DNA of 64,000 nucleotides, from NCBI GenBank assembly GCA_037126765.1, contig JBBCBC010000001.1, forward strand, positions 24,226,804 to 24,290,803, written 5' to 3'. Source of the stretch: Stenogyne calaminthoides. Taxonomy: Eukaryota; Streptophyta; Magnoliopsida; Lamiales; Lamiaceae. Made by a program: the position numbers and the translations under genes. The notes under the pieces are model-generated. The model saw nothing but the letters and a program-made list of their open reading frames with translations. It was not told the DNA's origin and searched no databases. Of the stretch, positions 1-11,213 are shown in pieces (positions within the stretch are counted from its first letter, which is position 1; each line of letters begins with the position of its first letter).

Positions 1-1243
1 GATCATATCAAGAAAGATTTATTCAATGATATTGATTTTTCTGATTCAAAATCGATGTCTCTATGATTTCCTGGTTACGAATTACAAGATGCTCGGGACC
101 CAAATGAAGACTAACAAGACTTTTCTCTTCAAGAAAGTTTTGATCTTTTGAGAAATTCTCTTAAGAGAAACTTAAAGAAAGAAAGTGTTAATGGAAGATT
201 GGAGATTATATCTAAATAGCTCCAAACTAATGGCGCTTTCTAATATCCGGAAGGTCCTTTTCATGTTATTTTTGATGAAAATAATAATGAAACCTGAGAT
301 AAAAATTATCTCAAAGTTCTGTAGAAGAAAATTAAGATTCTTGAAATATGTATTTATGTACTGGAAAAAATGAGATACATGAATGATATTGATGAAGGAA
401 GACATTATCCTCATTCCTTAAAAGGATTTAAGAAGACTCTAATTCTTCCAAGAAACAAGCTTCACTAATGGCGATTTAGAGAAGATTTTGATTTAGCACA
501 TTCCAAAAGAAAATGTGGCTACATGATCGGAACAAAAATCAAATTTCGTATTGCTTGCATCACAGACAAATCTCGCTCATGAATAGTAATTACTATTCAA
601 TTTTTTTTTTTTTTTTTTGGCTTTGTTTTTTCTGCACTATTTCTTTTTTATTTTTAAATTTGGGGTTTGATGTCCTGCTCTTTCATCTATAAATAGGCTT
701 GTATTTTCTTTTCAGAGGCACGCTCGAGTTTAGACTATTACCTTTTCTCTCTAAAATCCTCTCAGTGTGCAACCTTGTAACCTTGTAATATTATTGTTCA
801 TAAACCGTTTTTTGCTTGTGGCTTTTAAAGGTATATTGTTATTTAAATTCTCAGATTTTAAATTTTTATTTCGATGATTGTTTTGCCTCAATGGTCGGGC
901 TAAATTACTTGTATTGAATCATGAACTGACTTAACTATACTCTACTATCATGTGCATTTGGAATTATATTCCTATATTGGTCCTCAGTAATTTGATATAT
1001 CAAAGGTAGAGTTGGTTTAACCGTAGGTTTGAGTTTTCGCTGATATTCATGAATTAACCATGTGGGCTAGCCCTTTTGCCATTTTGCCGATGAATAGGCG
1101 CAGCGCTTTTTGGGTGTAAAAGCTTTTTTCAAAGTTAACTCACGGACTATGGAATTTCAAGAATTTCTATCCGTGTTTGTAAAAGATCCACACGATACTA
1201 TGATATAGATCTTTGCACCCATCCTTATGTTAATATGGTATCA

Positions 1244-1244
<1 letters not shown>
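1..1244 (+). mobile_element. Second copy of pararetrovirus 3' region (ORF2 tail, promoter, primer site)
   Basis: This stretch is collinear with 55657-56907. It starts inside the C-terminal coding part of the pararetrovirus ORF2 and runs through the non-coding region. It includes a TATA-like TATAAATA at 688-695 and a TGGTATCA primer-binding motif at 1236-1243. No reading frame survives. Differences from the other copy cluster at CAG/CTG positions, for example CAG at 55741-55760 reads CGG near 91-100. I think it is a poorly polished contig end or alternative haplotype of the same locus, not an independent insertion. Confidence 0.8.

Positions 1245-1280
<36 letters not shown>
1245..1280. repeat. 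(TA)n microsatellite
   Basis: This is an uninterrupted TA dinucleotide tract between the pararetrovirus end and the Helitron exon. It matches the tract at 56908-56949 in the second copy. Confidence 0.9.
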
Positions 1281-1281
<1 letters not shown>

Positions 1282-1931
1282 CAGTCAAATAAAATATAAA
1301 TACAATATAAGTCGAGATTGTATCCCACTTAAAAGAAATGCCGGACAACAACAATGTTCGTTAAGCGTTTAGATATGCATGCTAGAGATAAATTACCGTC
1401 ACGTAAAAGTAACTATGCAATTAATCGGAAGTAGAGGCTACGATCCAAGGACTACAACTTACCTACACAGTGGTTGCAAATTGGTGGTTACCGGGTGATC
1501 TCGACAAGATTATTGGGGTCCGGACATTATAATTCAAACATATTCGCATATCGAACGAGACAAGAGTTGAACCCGCCTTTATCTTGCTTTGCAATATCCT
1601 CTTTTTTTTTCCTTATGGCAGGATGGGCATGGGAAGATATACCATTTTCTCAATATGCATTAGGAAGGGGTCGACAAAGGACCGGTATTAATCACGAGAG
1701 TTTTTGCATATCGCCTTCGTGAAAGGAACGGCGAGCCGCTTACACTACTATCTTGCAAGAGGTTGACGAAAATAACTATCGATGACATATACGATGGTTA
1801 ACTGCAAGACTTTTGTACATAAAAAATCATCGTATGAACTTCATGTGATATGTATGCCGGTCTTGAAGATGCTTTTTTTCTAACGGGGAGATGAAGGAAG
1901 AGCTATTGTTAAACGATTGTTTTGCCTCCTT
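1281..1931 (+). pseudogene. Second copy of Helitron RepHel exon, broken
   Basis: The bases correspond to 56950-57619, the start of the conserved part of the Helitron replication-initiator gene. The same landmarks are present in order, but short deletions and substitutions destroy the frame. The copy stops at the assembly gap. It is best read as a low-quality duplicate of the downstream locus. Confidence 0.75.
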
Positions 1932-2431
1932 NNNNNNNNNNNNNNNNNNNNNNNNNNNNNNNNNNNNNNNNNNNNNNNNNNNNNNNNNNNNNNNNNNNNN
2001 NNNNNNNNNNNNNNNNNNNNNNNNNNNNNNNNNNNNNNNNNNNNNNNNNNNNNNNNNNNNNNNNNNNNNNNNNNNNNNNNNNNNNNNNNNNNNNNNNNNN
2101 NNNNNNNNNNNNNNNNNNNNNNNNNNNNNNNNNNNNNNNNNNNNNNNNNNNNNNNNNNNNNNNNNNNNNNNNNNNNNNNNNNNNNNNNNNNNNNNNNNNN
2201 NNNNNNNNNNNNNNNNNNNNNNNNNNNNNNNNNNNNNNNNNNNNNNNNNNNNNNNNNNNNNNNNNNNNNNNNNNNNNNNNNNNNNNNNNNNNNNNNNNNN
2301 NNNNNNNNNNNNNNNNNNNNNNNNNNNNNNNNNNNNNNNNNNNNNNNNNNNNNNNNNNNNNNNNNNNNNNNNNNNNNNNNNNNNNNNNNNNNNNNNNNNN
2401 NNNNNNNNNNNNNNNNNNNNNNNNNNNNNNN
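1932..2431. other. Assembly gap, 500 N
   Basis: Exactly 500 N characters, a conventional filler length, so the true distance is unknown. Open frames across it are meaningless. Confidence 0.98.
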
Positions 2432-2562
2432 AACAATTATTAATTATAAATAAATCTAATAAAATGTAATTCAATTTTTAATAGAAATGAGTGAAAATAA
2501 TAATAACAAAAACTCGCCAAAAAATAAATATGTGTGTAAAAAATAATTGATAATATACATAC

Positions 2563-3801
2563 CTTATAACAATAGGAAAATCGTCATTTTCCATTTAAGG
2601 CAAGAAAATGTTCCATTGTCCTTGAATACTTTTCTAGAACATTTCTTACACAAATAATACCACCAATTATCATTAGACTCAATTCTATTATTGTGGCACA
2701 TATTTTATACATACCAACCTGCAAATTATAACAATAAAATTATAAAATCCAATACAAAAAAAAAAACAAATGAAAAAACAAAATTACATTTCATATAAAC
2801 ATTAACTGCACTATTTTCAAGAACCCATTGAATTGACTTTACATCAAGACTAAGAGCATGATTGCTTTCACCAAATTCATAAAGAGAAGACCACGAAAAT
2901 GACCCACATATTTGTTTATTCTTCGAGTTAACAATAAAACTATACAAATATATATATTAACATGTGTTTCATATAAAAGTTACTCAAAAAGAGTTTGCAT
3001 ATACAAAAGTTTACCTCCTTTTCAAATCATAAATCTCTTTAATGTCGTCACCAAAAATAATTTTTGAGGTGTTGAAGGAATTTGATATTGATATTTCACC
3101 TGAAAAATTAATGTACATTTTTTTTTACAAATTAGAATTTCGTCAATTAGTAAAAAAGGAAAAAAATTACAATACTATAAACATACGATTAAAAATTTTT
3201 GGTCGAAATATTCTGAAAAAAAGTACAGGTGGAGTGTCATCTCCGGATATGTGAATTTTTCTCAATTCATCTATAAAATCACCCCAGAGGGAAACCTTCA
3301 ACCGCAGACCCCTTGAATTATATATATAAAAAAAATTAAAGTGAAAAGTAAATAACAAAAATATAATTCATAAATTAATAGACATACACATAAATCAATA
3401 CTTTACACATCGTTCTCTATGGTCAAATCCAATAATTTTGTAGTTCTTGGCCCAACTTGTCTATCAACAATATCACCAATATAATGTATCTTTTATTACA
3501 TCTACATAATGAAATTATCAAATTAAATATTTAAAATAATATAAAAAAAATAAGTAATAATATATTTTAAAAAGAATAGTCATTATATAAACATATATAC
3601 AAATATTATTAGTATATAAAGTTACCAATAAGAATATTCTCATCAATTTCATTTTTCTTCATTAGCGTGAAAAATCCAAAAAAGATACATGTTGTAAGGA
3701 AAATCTACATCAACTACTTGAACCATTCGGTATTGGCAATGAATTGGATCTTAAATTTGTTAATGGTGGTCTTAAAGGAAACTTGTCGTGATGACAATGA
3801 A
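2563..3801 (-). pseudogene. RPA70-like ssDNA-binding protein, 3' exons (split gene)
   Basis: Read on the minus strand, exon-like blocks separated by AT-rich introns resemble a plant replication protein A 70-kDa subunit. The block 3801 to about 3627 continues the first OB-fold, ending in a NEIDENILI-like segment. About 3500-3418 reads GDIVDRQVGP, the start of the second OB-fold. About 3325-3015 contains LKVSLWGDF and then NSFNTSKIIFGDD, typical of that fold. About 2700-2563 reads WWYYLCKKCSRKVF followed by a further Cys, as in the RPA C-terminal zinc ribbon. The block 2947-2790 is coding-like but I cannot place it. Small frameshifts occur near 3650-3780. The gene's first exons lie 11.7 kb away, beyond Copia A. 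Plant Helitrons are known to carry RPA70-like genes, which fits the RepHel gene in the same window. The 3' end is lost towards the gap. Confidence 0.72.
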
Positions 3802-4084
3802 TGTTGGGAGATGAATTTAATAAAGATATATGATTTTGATTAGATCCCAAAAACCCCGAGTATAACATGTTGAATGATCTTGATAGTTGAGTCGGATTCA
3901 GTTTTAGAGTATTCGTGATGATATCCGCAAAATGTATAAAGCAGATATAGACGATTAGATCAAGAATTTCAAGACTCAAGATGGTTTTCAAGAAACCTAA
4001 GTTTCAGATGAAACAAGTTTCAAGACTCAAAGATATTTTCTCAAGAAACTGGTGTTTCACTATGAAACCGGTTTCAAGACTTAG

Positions 4085-4260
4085 TATTAAACTATGAACG
4101 GAAGACTCAAGACTCAGAAGACTCAAGACTCGACTTCAAGACTCAAGACCCTCAAGACTTAGGAAGACTCGTAAGACTCGAAGATTCAAGACCTCGAAGA
4201 CTCAAGACGCAAGACCGAAGATCAAGATCAAGATCAAGAATACTAAGGCACAAGAATTAT
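4085..4260. repeat. CAAGACT-rich short tandem array
   Basis: Imperfect repeats built on CAAGACT with AAGATCAAGATC units at the end. The matching array in the other LTR is at about 10370-10520. Unit number and spacing differ between the two. Confidence 0.8.
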
Positions 4261-5039
4261 CAAGACTCAAGAATAATCGAATGCTCAAAGATAAACTCAA
4301 TGTTCTCGAGGCGCTGAATATATCTATCCAAGGATTTAACATCGAGAAGATCGCGATTCCTTAGAAAATAAATATTTGCCAAGAGATTCAAAAAGTCGAC
4401 AAAAGGAATTAAGTCGTATAAGTTGTTAAAAGGTTATATCAACTCATAGTTTGTAACGAAAAAGAGCCGCTGAAGGTGTCTACCTTTAACCGGAGACAAA
4501 AAGTCAAAAAGATGAAGACAACATCCGAACATACCGACACCGATAATGACAAGTCATTAAAAAAGATGTCAAGTACAAAAGTTCCGTGCAAAAAAGTGAA
4601 ATTTTACCACATGAAAGGTTATTGCTTAAAAACGTGTTAGGGAGTTTAAACCCTAAATATACCTTTTCCTCACACACCATAAGAGGAAACTCACGATGCT
4701 ATCTCTCCAATCGGATAGTTTCAAGAGTAACCTTGGTGTATGCCTATAAACACCGGGTGACCCCTACATTGTAAGGTTACGGAAATTTATAAGCAACTCA
4801 AGAAGCTCAAACTTATTATCAAAGTTAAAGCACTGAAAAAACTTAGAATTTCCCAAGTGCTTTTATATTGAAGAGAGCTCACTAAACTAAACCTAGCTTG
4901 ATAAGATATATCCGAAGCTTAGTCGAGATATCCTAGCCTTTACATTGTACTTCATTGTAAAGGATATCTCATCTAGTTGAAAACCAATGAGAAACCCCAA
5001 ACCCTCGAGAAGGTAGTTGGAGTGTGTTTGTTGGTGAGA

Positions 5040-5290
5040 AGAGTTGTAAAGAGTTAGTAAACTACGTGGAGTAGTCGTAAAAAACAGAGGAGAAGTTAGT
5101 AAGCCACAGAGGTAGTCCAAAGCTTGTTTTGTGTTTGAGTAAGTAAACTACGGAGGAGGTAGTCGTAAAGCTCAAGGCGGGTTGAGTAAGTAAACTACAT
5201 GGAGTAGTGTAAAGCTCAGTGGTCGAGTTGAGTAAGTAAACTACACGATGTAATCGTAAAGCTCAGAAGTGATTAGAGAATTTCTCCGAG
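5040..5290. repeat. ~43-bp minisatellite in LTR
   Basis: Units begin with TTGAGTAAGTAAACTAC and end with TAGTCGTAAAGCTC, repeated four to five times with drift. The same array is in the 3' LTR at about 14690-14925. Spurious reading frames across it are not genes. Confidence 0.75.
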
Positions 5291-5847
5291 GATCGAAGAG
5301 AATGGACGAGGAGCTTGAGTCTACGAACCACTATAAACCGCCGTGTTGTTTATTGCTTTTATTTATCGGCTTAACCGGATTGCATCACCGAGTTTGAAAG
5401 CATATTTTCAATGATATTTCGGTTGGAATCAATCCAATCGGAAGTTGCATGTAATTGAATGCGGCTAATCACTATTTCATTAAAGGAAGGTTTTCAAAGA
5501 AAGCTTAAAAAACGAGTATAAACTAAAGGGCCAACCATTACAGACGATCGAGTAGCTAGAACAGAATAGTTACCAAACCGAACTTACTCTTCCGAGGGGT
5601 TCATTAAGTTAGTTATCCGATCCAAGCAACTCGGGATCTCGACACTCGGGACTCGGTTTGGGATTATCTAAGGTTTCTCGCCTCGGGATCTTTGTCTCGA
5701 TGGAGACTTTGACTCGAGTGATTTGTGCTTCTCGGGACCTAATCTTGTGGATTATCGATTGGTGACCTCGAAGAAAAAAAGTTTTCAAAACATGAACACG
5801 TGTATTCCCCCATACACGTGTAAGACTGGTTTTCAAGGACCAACAAG

Positions 5848-5859
5848 TGGTATCGGAGC
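5848..5859 (+). other. Primer-binding site of Copia A (initiator-Met tRNA)
   Basis: TGGTATCGGAGC lies two bases after the LTR end. It matches the usual plant TGGTATCAGAGC, complementary to the 3' end of initiator methionine tRNA. The single difference falls in the CAG triplet. Confidence 0.85.
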
Positions 5860-5971
5860 GGTGGTTCAACTTGACCATTGGCTTTGTTGACAAAGTTTTA
5901 TTTGCTAAAAATACTTGTGGTCTATCCGAATTGATCTTATTTGCTTAATTCTTAAAAAGACTTCGGTTAAA

Positions 5972-7122
5972 ATGTCTTCTAAGAAACTTCTCATGTTCTG
6001 TGGAGAACTATGATTTAATGGAGACTAAGAATGCAGGCTCACTGTATTCCTCGAACATGAAAGCGCGTATGTGGAGTGGTCTCTCAAGGACCATTCCAAT
6101 TCTTTGTGGTGAATCCTGGAGGAGCGTAAGATGAGAGAATTGATCCTGAGGCGAAATTTCCTAAGTCCGATGACCAAGTGACTCGAGGAGAGAAAGTTAG
6201 TCAATCAGACTACATTGCAAAAGACACACTATACAAAGTCTAATTGATGATGGTGTGATGGGAATGATCTCTCACCGTATCGCTAAAGAGATTTGGGATA
6301 CACTAGGCATGAATGTGCCAAGGCATGATCATATAAAAGAAAACAAACTTTTCAAAGGGCAATTGGAAAGTTTGATAGTTTTGAAATGGATGATGGTGAA
6401 TCAATAGACAAATTGGAAGTCAGATTCACTAGCATCATGAATGATCTAAATGCACTTGGAAAGAAATATCCACAAAGAGAAGTTGCATTTAAAATTCTTA
6501 GAGGTCTTTCTAAGAAATGGGATATTCATGCAGTGGTGATTGAAAACACCAAGAACATTAATTCAATGCCATACCAACAAGTCTTCTCTGAGCTGAAGGC
6601 CTATAAATTTGTAATTGATAAGAAATCCAAAAAAGGCTGACAACAAAGATGATTCATCATCTAGTAAGAATGTGGCTTTAAAAAGCCAAAAGATAAAACC
6701 TATAAAACTAGAGTTCGAGAACCCCCATGCCAAAAATCGGGATGAGCTTGAGGAAAAAGCTAAGACCGATGGCAAGGAGGTTTGAAAGACTTAATAGTAG
6801 ATTTGGAAAATACAAAAGCTATTACAGGAATCACAGGTACCAGAAGAAACCTGAGGACAGATCAACTGAGAAGAAGAAGGACCTGAAAGCTGAGGGATCT
6901 TCATCCAAAAGGAAGGACTTCAAGTCCAAAGAAGAAAGTGATCAGGATGATGATGCCAACATATGCAATAATTGCGAAAAAAGAAAGGTCACTTCCAAAG
7001 ATGATTGTCCGATCCCGAAAGTCTTAAGGAGAGAAGAGAAAGGCAAGCTAAAAAGAGACAAGAAGTTCTCTAGCAAAAAGGCCATGGTTGCGAGAAGAAG
7101 AACATTACGAGGAGGGATCTAG
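5972..7122 (+). pseudogene. Copia A gag (UBN2-type), frameshifted
   Basis: An ATG at 5972 opens the likely gag frame. The best preserved stretch is 6386-6640, 84 codons resembling the UBN2 gag domain of Copia elements, with motifs LRGLSKKWD and PYQQVFSEL. Downstream, 6727-7122 is Lys/Arg/Glu-rich. It carries CNNCEK and a later Cys at about 6961-7010, the remains of a CCHC zinc knuckle whose Gly-His is not visible. Stops and frameshifts separate the pieces. Gag would form the particle that packages the RNA. Confidence 0.75.
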
Positions 7123-8389
7123 CTCTTCGATGAAATATTCTCGACAAAGGAAAGTTGATGACATTTGTTCGATGGCCATTGAGGAGGTAAACTCCTCTTT
7201 CTCTATTGTTGCTCCTACACTAGCACAAGAGTTGTCAAGTTCAAGCTGTAAAATCGATTTGACCCGATGGATTCTTTTGAGAATCGATGAATGACTATCT
7301 TTGTTTCTAAGAATCGCTAAATGAAACTCAAGAGCAGAATAAAGGAATCGAAAAGCTGAAAATCTAAAATGGAAAGACTTAAAGAAAACGAAATCACTTC
7401 TCGATTAATGGGGAGACTCTTGATGAGTGGAAGTTACGGAAAGTACAACTCTCGTGAGAAAGAGAAGTTTGATAGTGACCCCATGAAAAGCTAGAGAAAT
7501 CAACCAAGAGATTCAAATTTAATCGGGACTAAGTTCAATGACCTCTCCGAGAAGCATGAAACTCTACTTAATCGTGAGGATAGTGCATGAAGAAGTTAAC
7601 TCTATTGAATACAAAGATCTAAAGTAATAGATGAAATTCGGAGTTACCAGAGATCCGCCACTATAAAACTGGATTGGGATACATTAGGTGGGAACCTCAC
7701 AAGGTCATCTCAATGTCGTGATCAAGTCAGCAAGAAGACAATCTTTGTAAAACCAGCGACACCTACACTTCAAACCAAGAAATGCCCAAGGTTGTAGACA
7801 AGGGAAAAAGACCTATGGTCTCAAAGAAACCGAATGATCAGTAGGAAAGCCCAAACTCGTGAAGGCTAGAAAACCGAAAGCACTCACTGAAAGTTTCAGT
7901 AAGTACTTCAAAGCCTCGTGCTAAGAATGCAAACCTAAAAGGCTCCACATCGAACCATCGTAAAATCCTCGATGAGAAACACTCACAGAGACATTCTCAA
8001 TCAAGAGACTAAGTCCTCAAGATATCGAAGACCCCAATTCAAGACTGCATAACCGAACCCCACTTGCCTTAAGGGTAAAGGTTATCTGAACCCGAGTCAA
8101 CAAAGATTTAGACCTACTCACAAAAAGCCAAAGCAAATGAATAGAAGGCCTGAACCAAAGAAAAATTCAAAAGCCCATGTTCATGCTAAAGCTAAGACAC
8201 ATACGTAAAACCGCTAAGGCACCCGAGAGTAAATGTGTATGTTGATGTTTTATGGAAGACAAATTAGCCACTCTTAAAGTGATTAGAGTTGTCGCGATTT
8301 GGATTCGAATGGTACATCTAACCTTGTAGGACCTACACAAATTGGGTACCTAAAATTGATCCGCATTTTGGGGGAGGAAAACAAGGCAC
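7123..8389 (+). pseudogene. Degraded gag-to-protease stretch of Copia A
   Basis: No frame stays open. Scattered Lys-rich codons are consistent with the C-terminal part of gag leading into pol. CAG and CTG are nearly absent and CGA/TCG strings abundant, the base-calling signature described in the findings, so true decay and sequence error cannot be separated here. Confidence 0.5.
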
Positions 8390-8842
8390 TTGGTGATTAA
8401 AGATCACATAGCACTGATGAGCAGAGATGAAAAGGCCCCTGATGTATGGTATCTTGAGAGTGGATGTTCAAGACATATGACAGGATTCAAGAAGATACTC
8501 AGTGACTATGTTGAACAAAGAGGCCCACAGATCACTTTTGGAGATAACTCCGCGGATAGATCAAGGATATGGAACTTTGAAATCGACTCGATTCATATCC
8601 ATGGTGTTTCATATGTATCTGGATTGAAGCATAATTTGCTTTCAATAATCCAATTATGTGATAAAGGTTTTAATGTTGAGTTCTCTAAGAACTTATGTTA
8701 TGTGAAAGATGATACAACACAGAAAATATTACTGACTGGTACAAGAAAAGGAAATGTGTATCTTGTTGATTGGAGTTCAACTCCTAAAGATACATGTTTG
8801 GTTACTAAAAGTTCCACAGATACCCGGTTGGTTATGGCATAA
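8390..8842 (+). pseudogene. Copia A protease and GAG-pre-integrase segment
   Basis: This 150-codon frame contains WYLESGCSRHMTG near residues 21-33, the Copia aspartic-protease signature. The catalytic Asp reads as Glu, from GAGAGT instead of GACAGT. It continues through a GDNS-like segment and GVSYVSGLKHNLLSI to KGNVYLVDW, the normal run into the GAG-pre-integrase domain. The frame closes where the His/Cys integrase zinc-binding region should begin. The Asp-to-Glu change falls in a CAG triplet and may be a read error. Confidence 0.78.
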
Positions 8843-9720
8843 AAGAATGAATCACCGAATTTCAAAACCCTAATAAGCTTGCAAGATTAGCTCTTGTAAG
8901 AGGGTTCTTAATGAAGTGTTCAAGAAGGAACATATTTGTGACAAAAAAAAAGGAAAACAAATTAGAGCATCATTTAAAAGCAAAGTAGATGTTTCTCGAC
9001 AGAATACTTCGATTCTTTGATATGGATCTTTTGGTCCTATAACACCAGTGAGCAAAGAATGTGAAAAAACACATTGGTAGTAGTTGATGACTACTCAAGA
9101 TATACTTGGGTCATATTCCTACTCAAGAAGAAAGAGACTCGACTAAAGTCGCCAGACCATCGAAAAGGCTCGATGATTGAGAAAAAAATTGAGCGTGGTC
9201 AAAATCGATCCGACAAGGAACCGAATTTATAAATCATATCATATCTAATTATTATTAAAGAAATGGAATTTCACATGAAACATCACCCAAGGACCCTCAT
9301 CAAAATGGTGTTCTTTGAAAGAAGAAGCAGAACGAAAAGAAGTTCGCAAGGACAATGATAAATGCCGATATTCCTAAAAGATTTTGGGTCAGAAGTGGTC
9401 TAACAACGTGATGCTACTCTCGGTAAACAGATCCATGCCGACCAAGAGTCAAGGCAAAACACCTTACGAGCTTGGAATGAAAGGAAGCCTCTTGTTTCTT
9501 TCTTTCGGTGTTCGTTGCAAGTGTTTCATACACAATAATGGTAAAGATCAGCTTGAAAACATTTGATAGTAAAGCCGATGAAGGAATATTCTTAGGATAT
9601 TCAAGTCAAAAAGCTTTCGAGTTTACAATTTGTAGGACTCTATTGTGGAGGAAACACCTCATGTTTTTTTTGATGAATCTACTTGTGTTCGTAAAAAACA
9701 GAACATAATGAGATGAACTC
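8843..9720 (+). pseudogene. Copia A integrase remnants
   Basis: Fragments at 9384-9566 and 9508-9708 retain KTPYELGMKGS and DEGIFLGYSSQKAF, which mark the end of the Copia integrase. The catalytic Asp-Asp-Glu core before them is in broken frames. Two overlapping frames show a single-base shift near 9540. Confidence 0.7.
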
Positions 9721-10235
9721 ATCTAAGAGGGATCACCGGGATTAAGCTTGAAACGAAAGATAAATCATCCATCAAACACGTAAAAAGAAGAAGTCACCAC
9801 ATCCTATGATCGGGACTTTCGACCAAGAAAGAAGTTCGTGATGGAACTGGAGGATGGTGAGACTGTGAAAACCAACACTCCAAAGGTGACCAATCGAACA
9901 GACACCGGTTAGGACTTCCGGTATGTGATGCCAATGAAGATGTGGTCACAAACCGAGGCAAATTTCGAATCTATCAACTAAAGGGGAACAAATGTCTCCG
10001 ACAATGTTCTCAATAGAATTTCCCGAGGAAGGGATTCCTTTCTCCTTTTTCTGTTGTTCCTCGAAGTTATCGAATTAATCGAACCTAACATTTCAAATGC
10101 CGAGGATATCTGGCAAGGGAAACATCAAGAAGGAAATGGTTAGATAGTCATCCTACAAGCCGCATTATGCGCATCTAACCGAAGGTGTTAAAACAAGAAG
10201 GTTCCATGGTGAGTAGTGCACTATTTCACGCAAAA
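9721..10235 (+). other. Post-integrase stub and deletion junction of Copia A
   Basis: Only about 500 bp separate the integrase remnant from recognisable LTR sequence, where about 2 kb of reverse transcriptase and RNase H would be expected. I see no RT motif and no polypurine tract. The junction near 10235 abuts LTR sequence that corresponds to about base 130 of the 5' LTR. Confidence 0.65.
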
Positions 10236-11213
10236 TGTATAGTAAACAGATATAGATCGATTAGATTCAAGAATTTCAAGACTCAAGATATGTCAAGAAA
10301 CCGGTTTCAAGATGAAACTAAAGTTTCAAGACTCAAGATAGCATTCAAGAAACCGGTTTCGCAGATGAAACGTTTTCAAGACTCAGATAAACCGAGGAAT
10401 CAAGACTCAAGACTAAGACCAAGACTCAAGACTCAAGACTCGAAGACTCAAGACTCGTGAAGACCTCAAGACTCAAGACTCAAGACACAAGATCAAGATC
10501 AAGATCAAGATCAAGAATACTAAAGGCACAAAGTAATTATCAAGACTCAAGAATGTCTTCAATGCCAAGATAAACACAATGTTCCGAAAGATCAATATAT
10601 CTATCCAAGGATTTAACATCGGTGAAGATCGCGATTCTTAGAAAATAGATATTTGCCAAGACATTCAAAAGTCGACAAAAGGAACTAAGTCAAGTGTCGC
10701 TAAGGTTATATCAACTCGTAGTTTGTAACTAAAAGAGCTGCTTGAAGGTGTCTACCTTTAACCGGAGACAAAAGTCAAAGTTATAAGACAAAGATCGCAT
10801 TTCATACCGATAATCGACAAATGTGTAAAAAAGATGTCAAGTACAAAAGTTCCGACCGCAAAAGTGAAGACGGGCTACATGAAAGGCTATTGCCTAAAAA
10901 CGTGTTAAGGAGTTTCAAACCCTAAATATAGCGGATTCCTCACACAACCATAAGAGGAAAACTCACTTAAGCTATCTCTCCAACGGATAGTTTTCAAGAG
11001 TAACCTTGGTGTATGCCTATAAACACCTTGGTGACCTCTACATTGTAAGGTTACGGAAATTTATAAGCAACTTAAGAAGCTCAAACTTATTATCATGAAG
11101 TTAAAAGCACTCGAAAAACTTAGAATTTCCCAAGTGCTTTTATATTGAAAGAGCTCACTAAACTAAGCCTAAATTTTGATAAGATATATCAAGGCTTAGT
11201 CGAGATATCAATT
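10236..11213 (+). repeat. 3' LTR of Copia A, left part
   Basis: Aligns to about 3930-4932 in the 5' LTR, including the CAAGACT array. It breaks at the nested element starting at 11214. Confidence 0.8.

Larger units (their letters stand above)
3802..5845 (+). repeat. 5' LTR of Copia A
   Basis: A 2044-bp LTR with TG...CA ends. It contains a CAAGACT-type array at about 4085-4260 and a roughly 43-bp minisatellite at about 5040-5290. From about 3930 it aligns to 10236-11213 and then, after a break, to 14582-15505. Confidence 0.85.

Noticed and set aside
1827..2474. Long open frames across the gap
   Set aside because: They consist almost wholly of N and have no coding meaning.
4085..4260. CRISPR-like or regulatory repeat array
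   Set aside because: Units are 7-15 bp, imperfect and without spacers; the window is a plant nuclear genome and the array is inside an LTR.
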